A stretch of DNA of 5,275 nt. It comes from Inquilinus sp. (GTDB lineage: Bacteria; Pseudomonadota; Alphaproteobacteria; DSM-16000; Inquilinaceae). A program made the position numbers and the translations under genes. The notes under the pieces were generated by a model. The model had not been told where the DNA came from. It worked only from the letters and a program-made list of their open reading frames with translations, and made no database searches. Below, in pieces: positions 1 through 5,275 of the stretch (position 1 is the stretch's first letter; each line of letters opens with the position of its first letter). Location: NCBI GenBank assembly GCA_013003675.1, contig JABDIP010000047.1:1-5275 (forward strand), read 5' to 3'.

Positions 1-126
1 ACGCTGGACATCGGCGACGACATACCCGCCGAGGCCTTCGTGGCGGTCGCCGAGGTGCTTCGCTACGTCTACGAGGTCAACGGCAAGATGCGGCAACTGC
101 AGCAGAACGAGGGAGCCGAGAGGTGA
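1..126 (+). CDS. FlhB-family export switch protein, C-terminal end (5' truncated)
   Basis: The last 41 residues of a gene that begins before the window. The visible segment DIGDDIPAEAFVAVAEVL followed by RYVYEV matches the end of the cytoplasmic domain of the FlhB/YscU family, where an 'IP..ly.AVAEVLa.vy.l' pattern is conserved. In this family the cytoplasmic domain controls the export switch from rod/hook to filament substrates at the base of the flagellum. The protein ends about 20 residues after the AVAEVL helix with a short polar tail (QLQQNEGAER). The NPTH autocleavage site and any membrane segments lie outside the window. It could therefore be full-length FlhB or a short stand-alone FlhB-like protein (FhlB type) of about 90-110 residues; the position just before small flagellar genes slightly favours the short form. 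The TGA stop overlaps the GTG start of the next gene. Confidence 0.82.
   Translation, partial: TLDIGDDIPAEAFVAVAEVLRYVYEVNGKMRQLQQNEGAER
110..115 (+). promoter_or_regulatory. Ribosome binding site for the 105-aa gene
   Basis: AGGGAG lies 7 nt before the GTG at 123, inside the 3' end of the FlhB-type gene. It is a near-consensus Shine-Dalgarno element and supports the unusual GTG start, since the protein has no other early start codon. Confidence 0.65.
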
Positions 127-440
127 AGGACGTCGATCGCATCCGCCGCGGATTGCAGGAGGTGGCCAGCGCCGTTTCGTTGGCGCGCACCAAGGTCGAG
201 GCCGGCCAACTCATCGACATCGCCGGGCTGGAGAGTCGCGTGGACGAGCTCTGCCAGGCGACCCTCGCCCTCGAGCGAGAGGTGGCACAGCCCCTGAAGC
301 CGTCGCTGCTGAGCCTGGTCGACGACCTCAACCGGCTTTCGGAGGGTCTGAAGAAGCAGCATTGCGAGGTGGCCGCGGAACTGCAGGGATCGCACAGCCA
401 CAGCCAGGCGGCGGCCGCCTACCGCAAGCCGCGCGAATAG
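123..440 (+). CDS. Small helical hypothetical protein in flagellar export operon
   Basis: I do not recognise this 105-residue protein with certainty. It has no signal peptide or membrane segment, so it should be cytoplasmic. It is almost entirely predicted helix with heptad-like hydrophobic spacing: a first helix around residues 1-28 (RIRRGLQEVASAVSLARTKV), a second around 30-55, and a third around 57-88. A polar His/Ser/Ala tail with the sequence HSHSQAAAAYRK closes the protein. It starts at GTG within the upstream stop codon, behind a good Shine-Dalgarno element, and ends 16 nt before fliO, so it is probably co-translated with export-apparatus genes. Length, all-helical character and a tail with 'aaYrk' loosely resemble FlgN-type export chaperones, but this is inference from shape and context only. 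A soluble accessory factor of the export gate or ATPase complex is an equal alternative. Confidence 0.8.
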   Translation: MKDVDRIRRGLQEVASAVSLARTKVEAGQLIDIAGLESRVDELCQATLALEREVAQPLKPSLLSLVDDLNRLSEGLKKQHCEVAAELQGSHSHSQAAAAYRKPRE

Positions 441-456
441 CCGCGATCAGATACCG

Positions 457-783
457 ATGGAGTGGGACGCCTATCTCCGTTTCCTCGCCGCCCTGGTCTT
501 CGTCCTGGCGCTGATCGCCTCGCTGACCTGGGCAGCCAAGCGATTCGGACTGCCCGGCATGGCGGCACGGCCGCGCACCGGCCGCCGGCTGGCGGTTGTT
601 GAGACCCTGCCGGTCGATGCCCGGCACAGGCTGGTGCTTGTGCGCCGCGACGCGGTGGAGCATCTGCTGCTGCTCGGCGGAGAAGGAAGCCGGCTCATCG
701 AAGGCGGCATCGCCGCCCCGCCGGCCGATTTCGGCGCCGATCCCCCTCTCCTTCCGCCGGCCACCGACCTGACTCGGCAATGA
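457..783 (+). CDS. fliO: Flagellar biosynthesis protein FliO
   Basis: FliO is a small bitopic inner-membrane protein that helps assemble the FliP ring of the flagellar type III export gate. This 108-residue copy has a short N-terminal segment, one transmembrane helix at about residues 7-27 (FLAALVFVLALIASLTW), a basic stretch (AAKRF, then RPRTGRR at 38-44), and then the conserved cytoplasmic FliO core. In the core, residues 44-85 follow the family pattern 'R.L.vvE.l.vD.r.rLvLvrrd..EhLLLlGg....ie.gi'. A proline-rich tail (residues 87-101) ends the protein. The gene order fliO-fliP is the usual one and makes the assignment firm. ATG 457 is preferred because it places the membrane helix near the N-terminus; no clear Shine-Dalgarno sequence precedes it, so translation may depend on coupling with the upstream gene. 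Its stop overlaps the fliP start (ATGA). Confidence 0.93.
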   Translation: MEWDAYLRFLAALVFVLALIASLTWAAKRFGLPGMAARPRTGRRLAVVETLPVDARHRLVLVRRDAVEHLLLLGGEGSRLIEGGIAAPPADFGADPPLLPPATDLTRQ

Positions 784-1538
784 GGGCCGCCCGGATCCTT
801 CGGCTCTGCGGCGCCTTGCTTGGCGGCTTCGGACTGCTGGCGGCGGGGCCGGCGGCGGCGCAAACGCTGTCACTCGATCTCGGCGGCGGGGCCGGCGACG
901 GCGAGACGACCCAGTTGATCCTTCAGCTTGTCGCGCTGATCACCATCCTGTCGCTGGCGCCGTCGATTCTGGTGATGGTCACTTCGTTCACGCGAATCGT
1001 CGTCGTCCTGTCGTTTCTGCGCAGCGCGCTCGGCATCCAGCAGACGCCGCCCAATTCGGTGCTGATCAGCCTCGCCCTGTTCCTCACCTTCTTCATCATG
1101 ACGCCGGTTTTCCAGACCGCCTACGATCAGGGGCTGCAACCGCTGCTCGCACAGGAGATCGACCAGGGCGAGGCGTTCGAGCGCACTTTGTCGCCGTTCA
1201 AGGGGTTCATGCTGCGCCATGTGCGCGAGCAGGATCTCGGCCTGTTCCTGGAGATCGCCGGCGCCGGCGAGGTGGCCGGGCCTGAGGCGGTGCCAGTGCA
1301 GGCGCTGATCCCCGCCTTCATGATCAGCGAGCTGCGGCGCGCCTTCGAGATCGGCTTTCTGCTGTTCCTGCCGTTCCTGATCATCGACATGGTCGTCGCT
1401 TCGATCCTGATGTCGATGGGCATGATGATGCTGCCGCCGATCATGATCTCGCTGCCGTTCAAGCTGATCTTCTTCGTGCTCGTCGACGGCTGGTTCCTTG
1501 TCGCCGGCAGCCTGGTCGGCAGCTACGGCGGCGGCTGA
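780..1538 (+). CDS. fliP: Flagellar export gate protein FliP
   Basis: FliP is a core subunit of the flagellar export gate; five copies form the channel with FliQ and FliR at the centre of the basal body. The 252-residue length is typical. It begins with a cleavable signal peptide (Leu/Gly-rich core at residues 8-22, likely cut after PAAA at 27), as is normal for FliP. The first hydrophobic segment is about residues 46-67, followed by the signature SFTRIVVVLSFLRSALG (69-85) and then QQTPPNSVL. Residues 141-159 hold FKGFMLRHVREQDL-type sequence in the periplasmic region. The second signature, PAFMISELRRAFEIGFLL (178-195), leads into the last two helices. Between those helices lies the methionine-rich MSMGMMMLPP (211-220), matching the gate-forming Met loop. 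The ATG start overlaps the fliO stop and has no obvious Shine-Dalgarno sequence, suggesting translational coupling. It is the last gene of its strand here. Confidence 0.98.
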   Translation: MRAARILRLCGALLGGFGLLAAGPAAAQTLSLDLGGGAGDGETTQLILQLVALITILSLAPSILVMVTSFTRIVVVLSFLRSALGIQQTPPNSVLISLALFLTFFIMTPVFQTAYDQGLQPLLAQEIDQGEAFERTLSPFKGFMLRHVREQDLGLFLEIAGAGEVAGPEAVPVQALIPAFMISELRRAFEIGFLLFLPFLIIDMVVASILMSMGMMMLPPIMISLPFKLIFFVLVDGWFLVAGSLVGSYGGG

Positions 1539-1539
1539 C

Positions 1540-1556
1540 GCGCCACCGGCTGGCGC
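1540..1556 (+). terminator. Possible terminator hairpin after fliP
   Basis: A perfect 6-bp inverted repeat, GCGCCA and TGGCGC around a 5-nt loop, starts 1 nt after the fliP stop codon. It is followed by the only T-enriched stretch nearby (CTCCTTGTTATT). The T run is interrupted, so intrinsic termination would be weak at best; the hairpin could instead protect the mRNA 3' end. Confidence 0.35.
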
Positions 1557-1575
1557 ACTCCTTGTTATTGCGGGT

Positions 1576-1603
1576 CCGGGCCTGCACCGGCGGCGCGGCC
1601 CGG
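1576..1603. repeat. Inverted repeat in the convergent gap
   Basis: CCGGGCC (1576-1582) pairs perfectly with GGCCCGG (1597-1603) around a 14-nt GC-rich loop. It sits 8 nt beyond the stop codon of the minus-strand 1114-aa gene. No clear T tract follows on either strand, so it is recorded as a repeat; a role in slowing or ending convergent transcripts is possible but unproven. Confidence 0.35.
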
Positions 1604-1611
1604 CAAACGGT

Positions 1612-4600
1612 TCACCGGATCGCGCTGCCGTCGCGATAGCTGGCCAGGAACTTCTGGTACAGATCGACCTCGGTAACCTGGCTGCGAACCGCCGCAAGAT
1701 CGGCGATCGGCGGTCCGCTGCTGCCCGGCGAACGGGTCAGGATGGCAAAGGTATTCGCCTGGGTCGAGGCGGCCATCGGCGGGCCGTAGTCGCGGGCCAG
1801 ATGCGACAGGCCGACCGCGTCACCGGCCAGGGCCAGGGCGATGCCCAGATTGAGCACCAACTCGGCCTGGTCGGGCCGAATGGTCTCGCCGCGCGGTGGC
1901 GGCGGCGCCACGAGTTGGCCCAGTGCCTCCGCCGCCGCCGGCCATTCCTGGCCGCGCCAGGCAATCTCGGCGCGGACCGACGCGGCCAGCGGCGTGCGAT
2001 CCTCCTCCAGCACGCGCAGCGCCTCCGACGCGTCGCCGGTTTCCGACAGGGCGCTCGCCCGCAGCACCCGGCGCTCCGCCGCCAACTCCGCCTCGACCTG
2101 CCTGCCGTTCGCCTCGCTCGCATCGAGCGCGACCAACGCCGCCTCCGGATCGCCGTCCAGCAGGCGGATCGCCGCCAGCCGGGGGCCGACGCCGACGCGC
2201 GCGGCGCCGGTCAGGCGTTCCTCGACCAGATCGGTCAGCAGGTCGCCCGCCTGATCGAGCAGGTCCATCGCGACCAGTCGCTCCGCCAATCCCTCGAGCA
2301 CCACGGTTCCGCCATCGCCCTCCGGCACCAGATCGGCGAAATCGTTGTAGAGGGCGATCGCCGCCATAGGCGGCATCGTGGCGATCTCGCCGCCGGCGAA
2401 GAGCTCCACGAAGCGCCCCTGCAATCTGTCGGCATAGGCCGTACCCTCGGGCGTATCGGCGAAGGCCCGGCTCGCCTGACGCAATGCCGCCAGCGCCTCG
2501 CGATAGTGGCCGGCCCGCCAATACAGATCGACGACCTGATCGACCAGGCCATGTTCGAAGGCGTCGCCGCGCCAGGCGAATCGCAGCGTCTCCAGCTTTT
2601 CGACCGCGTCGCGCCAATCGATTTCGTCGGCCTCGATATCAAGCTCCACCAAGGCCAGATCAGCCATTGTCCGGTACAGGCGGTCTTCGGTCCCGGCGGC
2701 GGCCTCGAAGGCGGTCACCGCCCGCTCCTTGTCGCCCTCCTGGCGAGCGATCAGACCGCGCACGAACTGGGTCGAACCCCAATCGTCGGACTCGCCCTCG
2801 GTCAGACTGGAAAGCCGCGACAGACGGTCGGTGGCGGTGGCGGTTTCGCCTTGGCGCACCGCGGCCTCCGCCGACCATCGCGTGAACATCTCGGCGAAGG
2901 GAGACGGGTAGAGCCCGATCATCGCCGACCCCCGTTCGAAACCGGCCGCGGCCTCCGGCCAGTCGCCGCGCTTGGCCGCCGCCAAGGCGCGCCACAGCGC
3001 GACCTCGGGCGAACCGGCCAGTTCGGGATGGTCGAGATCGGCGACGGCGCCCGCCATGTCGTCGGCCAGCACCCGGGCGGCGCCGCGCAGGGCGGCGAAG
3101 CCGTCGCGATCGACGATCGAGGGCTGGCTCTCCTCGACAAGGGTCAGCAGCCCCAGCGTCTCCTGTGCGAAGCCGTTGGCGAAATAGAACCGGGCGAGAT
3201 CGAGCCGGGCACGATCGCGTTCCAGCTCCGGCGCCGCGGCAAGCCGCCGCTCCATGGCCTGGCGGCCGCGATAGAAATCCGACTCGGCGCCGCGCCACCG
3301 TTCAATTTCGAATAACAGGTCATGCGGCTCCACCGGCGGCGCGACAAACGTCACCTGACGCGCCGTGTCGACCGAACCTGACAGTCGAAGCCCCTCGACG
3401 TCGGTGATCTCCACACCATCCCGGGCAATCCGCATCGCCACGGTCTGCGACAATGGCGTGGCGACGACGCCCTGAACCGTGGGTAGCAGGCGAAACTGGG
3501 CGAACCGGACGGACTCGGCCAAGCCGCGGGCTGGCTCGGCGACCGGCGCCACGATCAGAACATCGCCGACCAGGGGATCGACCAACCGGATCAGGCCCTG
3601 CGCCGAACCGCCCTCGATCAGCACGCGTGCGCCCAACGGATAGTCCGGCTGCGGGATGACCGACAGTGCTTCGCGGGCCGGTACTTCGTCCTCGATGGCC
3701 ACGGTCCAGGCGGTACCCCGGCGGGTGACCGATACAGGGCCATCCACCGGCGGCTGGAAGCGCAAGGCGATGCCGCCCTCGGCGCGGACCACGTCGACCG
3801 GCCCCAGCGCCGGGCTTCCCTGCGCCGCCAGCGCGTTGGCATCGAGCCGGTCTTCGGCGGCGAACAACACCCATAGCGACGCGCCACGGCGGAACACCGC
3901 CAGCATCGAAGGAACGCCGGGTTCGAAGCTGGCGACCGGGTCCACCGGCTTTGCCGGCGGCGACCTCAGAAGCGGCATCGGCTCGGCCACCCTCGCCGGC
4001 TCCGTCGCAACCGGTGCGAAGGCCGGCGTGCCGGTCTCAGCATCGTTCGCGTCGCCGTTCGGACCGGTCCTGTCATCGGATTCCCGGGCCGGCGATGCGG
4101 TCGGCTCCGGTTCCGTCGGCGGCCGGCCTGCGGATCCGGCAGCGGTGTGTGACTCGGCGGCGGGCGCCTCGGCCTCGGCAACGGCGGGCTCGCCGTCCAG
4201 CACGTCGAGAACGATCTTGGTTCCGGTACGGAAGTGCCGCAGCCGGATGGCGCCGGATACGGTGACGGCAACCTGCAGCCGGCCGCCGGGAAGTTGTGCG
4301 ATGCCGGCGACCCGGCTCAACGCCGCCGGTGCTGCGCGGGCGAAATCCGCATCGGCAGGCGCGTCGAAAACGATGCGAACGGTATCGTCGTCGCGTGCGA
4401 CGTCGTAGCCGACGGTTTCCGTCCAGTCGAAGACCAATCGGCTGAAGGTCGGATGTTCGCCGCCGCGCACGCGTATCGATGGACGCTCGGCCGCGGGCGG
4501 GCCGGGCGCGGCGGCCTGCGGCGGCGGCATCGGCTGCGGTGTCGGCGTTGGCGCCACGGCAGGCCCTGCCGCCTCGTCGATGCCAGGCAGCCGCAGGTCG

Positions 4601-4956
4601 ACAACGACCGCGTCGCCGTCGCGCGACTCTTCGGCGGTGACGCCGTCGGCCAATACCAGGAGGACCTGGGACCCGTCGCCGACGATCCGCGCCTCCTTCA
4701 CATAGGCGCCGACCCGCGCCATGGCGGCGTCAAAACCGGCCGCGACGGGATGGTCGAAATCGAGCAGCAGCCGGTCGTCGCGATGGAGGCTCTCAAAGCT
4801 GGTCGGCATCGCCCAGTCGAAGATCAACTGGCCGTGGCGGCCATCGTCCGAGGCGCGGACATCGGCGGTCGCCGCACCGTTCCCCAGCACAACGCCCAGC
4901 AGGGTCGCGGCGACGGCCAATGCGGAACGGTCAGAAATTCGGAGTAGTTTCGGCAT
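1612..4956 (-). CDS. Secreted TPR-repeat protein with N-terminal beta modules, function unknown
   Basis: This is a 1114-residue protein that I cannot assign to a named gene. It starts with a signal peptide (basic PKLLRISDR, hydrophobic SALAVAATLLGVVLG, likely cut after ATA at 31), so it should be periplasmic. Residues 41-124, 159-256 and 347-424 look like divergent copies of a beta-rich module: 'rLvFDW...', then 'v.i.FD.p...dF..a', a Gly-containing turn and a closing 'ivlDv' strand. This resembles AMIN-like cell-wall or periplasmic modules. Pro/Ala-rich linkers separate them (about 126-159 and 257-340). After a further beta-rich segment (430-550), residues 556 to about 1060 form a helical array with at least eight TPR-like units, for example VALWRALAAAKRGDWPEAAA at 652. 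ATG 4956 was chosen over in-frame starts at 5019 and 5034 because it precedes the signal peptide directly and has a Shine-Dalgarno element; the upstream starts add an Arg-rich extension and lack one. It lies 104 bp after a cheZ-like gene on the same strand, which suggests a motility or envelope scaffold role. Confidence 0.9.
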   Translation of the reverse strand: MPKLLRISDRSALAVAATLLGVVLGNGAATADVRASDDGRHGQLIFDWAMPTSFESLHRDDRLLLDFDHPVAAGFDAAMARVGAYVKEARIVGDGSQVLLVLADGVTAEESRDGDAVVVDLRLPGIDEAAGPAVAPTPTPQPMPPPQAAAPGPPAAERPSIRVRGGEHPTFSRLVFDWTETVGYDVARDDDTVRIVFDAPADADFARAAPAALSRVAGIAQLPGGRLQVAVTVSGAIRLRHFRTGTKIVLDVLDGEPAVAEAEAPAAESHTAAGSAGRPPTEPEPTASPARESDDRTGPNGDANDAETGTPAFAPVATEPARVAEPMPLLRSPPAKPVDPVASFEPGVPSMLAVFRRGASLWVLFAAEDRLDANALAAQGSPALGPVDVVRAEGGIALRFQPPVDGPVSVTRRGTAWTVAIEDEVPAREALSVIPQPDYPLGARVLIEGGSAQGLIRLVDPLVGDVLIVAPVAEPARGLAESVRFAQFRLLPTVQGVVATPLSQTVAMRIARDGVEITDVEGLRLSGSVDTARQVTFVAPPVEPHDLLFEIERWRGAESDFYRGRQAMERRLAAAPELERDRARLDLARFYFANGFAQETLGLLTLVEESQPSIVDRDGFAALRGAARVLADDMAGAVADLDHPELAGSPEVALWRALAAAKRGDWPEAAAGFERGSAMIGLYPSPFAEMFTRWSAEAAVRQGETATATDRLSRLSSLTEGESDDWGSTQFVRGLIARQEGDKERAVTAFEAAAGTEDRLYRTMADLALVELDIEADEIDWRDAVEKLETLRFAWRGDAFEHGLVDQVVDLYWRAGHYREALAALRQASRAFADTPEGTAYADRLQGRFVELFAGGEIATMPPMAAIALYNDFADLVPEGDGGTVVLEGLAERLVAMDLLDQAGDLLTDLVEERLTGAARVGVGPRLAAIRLLDGDPEAALVALDASEANGRQVEAELAAERRVLRASALSETGDASEALRVLEEDRTPLAASVRAEIAWRGQEWPAAAEALGQLVAPPPPRGETIRPDQAELVLNLGIALALAGDAVGLSHLARDYGPPMAASTQANTFAILTRSPGSSGPPIADLAAVRSQVTEVDLYQKFLASYRDGSAIR

Positions 4957-4965
4957 GCGCCCAGA

Positions 4966-4970
4966 TCCCT
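4966..4970 (-). promoter_or_regulatory. Ribosome binding site setting the 4956 start
   Basis: On the minus strand AGGGA lies 9 nt before the ATG at 4956. The alternative in-frame starts, ATG 5019 and GTG 5034, have no comparable purine-rich element before them, so this site decides the start of the 1114-residue protein. Confidence 0.55.
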
Positions 4971-5060
4971 GTCGGGATTTCAACCAGTCGGGCTTCGGTC
5001 CTCGGCGACGGCGCGCCATTCGGATGTGTCGCACAGGCTGCCGGCCTTTGCCATCCGCCG

Positions 5061-5275
5061 TCAGTCGAAGCTGTCTAACAATGCGTCGATCTCGTCCTGG
5101 TCGATTCCGTCGCCTTCGCGTTGGGGGCCGTTCAGCAACGACGCTTCATCGTTCGGATCGACCGGCGGCGGGTGGATGCCGCCGGCCTCGGCCGCCTTTT
5201 GGATTTCCTCGCCCAGCAGGCCGACCATCAATCCAATGCGGACTTCGATGTTCTGCAGCGTCTTGACGACCTTGG
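5061..5275 (-). CDS. cheZ: CheZ-like CheY-P phosphatase, C-terminal part (5' truncated)
   Basis: CheZ dephosphorylates CheY-P in the cytoplasm and so resets the signal to the flagellar motor. Only the last 70 residues are in the window. The segment KVVKTLQNIEVRIGLMVGLL matches the end of the long CheZ hairpin helix just after the catalytic Gln, which should lie a few residues beyond the window edge. A Pro-rich linker (GGIHPPPVDPND) follows, then SLLNGPQ, which is the same motif seen near the C-terminus of enterobacterial CheZ. The end, DQDEIDALLDSFD, matches the amphipathic C-terminal helix that tethers CheY (QDQVDDLLDSLGF-like in E. coli). Here the tip reads SFD rather than SLGF. The catalytic residues cannot be checked. 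It is followed after 104 bp by the large secreted TPR gene on the same strand, possibly as one transcript. Confidence 0.93.
   Translation of the reverse strand, partial: KVVKTLQNIEVRIGLMVGLLGEEIQKAAEAGGIHPPPVDPNDEASLLNGPQREGDGIDQDEIDALLDSFD

Noticed and set aside
870..1697. 275-codon minus-strand open frame opposite fliP
   Set aside because: The plus strand encodes an unmistakable FliP over this interval; the antisense product is Arg/Gln/His/Asp-rich and without family features.
1498..3315. 605-codon open frame on the plus strand overlapping the fliP end and opposite the large TPR gene
   Set aside because: Its product is Arg/Gln/Gly/Ala-rich with no recognisable domain. The minus-strand frame has a signal peptide, a Shine-Dalgarno element, modules and TPR repeats, so the plus-strand frame is a high-GC shadow.
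3656..4947. Plus-strand open frames of about 240-250 codons (3656-4408 and 4234-4947)
   Set aside because: Both lie opposite the coherent minus-strand protein, have biased Ser/Ala/Arg or Arg/Gly composition, and show no motif or plausible start context.
4957..5034. N-terminal extension of the large minus-strand protein from GTG 5034 or ATG 5019
   Set aside because: The extension is Arg-rich, has no Shine-Dalgarno element before either start, and would bury the signal peptide behind about 20-26 extra residues. ATG 4956 fits better.
5038..5053. Possible sigma-54 promoter (TGGCAAAGGCCGGCA on the minus strand) after the cheZ stop
   Set aside because: The GG and GC elements are one base too close and the -12 element is GGCA rather than TTGC, so it does not meet the sigma-54 pattern.

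Overview
This high-GC window looks like a flagellar and chemotaxis locus from an alphaproteobacterium, most likely of the Rhodospirillales type. That placement is inferred from base composition, the divergent FliO/FliP pair and a CheZ-type protein; no rRNA or other taxonomic marker is present. Both ends of the window cut through genes.

Plus strand, 1-1538: a tightly packed flagellar export-gate operon. It holds the 3' end of an FlhB-family gene (substrate-specificity switch domain), a small unrecognised helical protein that starts inside the FlhB-type stop codon (GTGA), fliO (an export-gate assembly factor), and fliP (a core export-gate subunit) that starts inside the fliO stop codon (ATGA). 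The overlaps suggest translational coupling. All recognised members belong to the flagellar type III export apparatus.

1539-1611: a 73-bp convergent intergenic gap with two short GC-rich inverted repeats that may help end transcription from both sides.

Minus strand, 5275-1612: the C-terminal 70 residues of a CheZ-like CheY-P phosphatase. After 104 bp comes a very large gene (1114 aa) for a secreted protein with a signal peptide, three divergent beta-rich modules resembling AMIN domains, proline/alanine-rich linkers and a long C-terminal array of TPR-like helical repeats. This protein is the least understood and most interesting item. Its position between cheZ and the export-gate operon suggests a periplasmic motility or envelope role, but the sequence does not prove one.

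No RNA genes, mobile elements, CRISPR arrays or clear sigma-factor promoters were found. Long open frames on the strand opposite the large gene are high-GC shadows.
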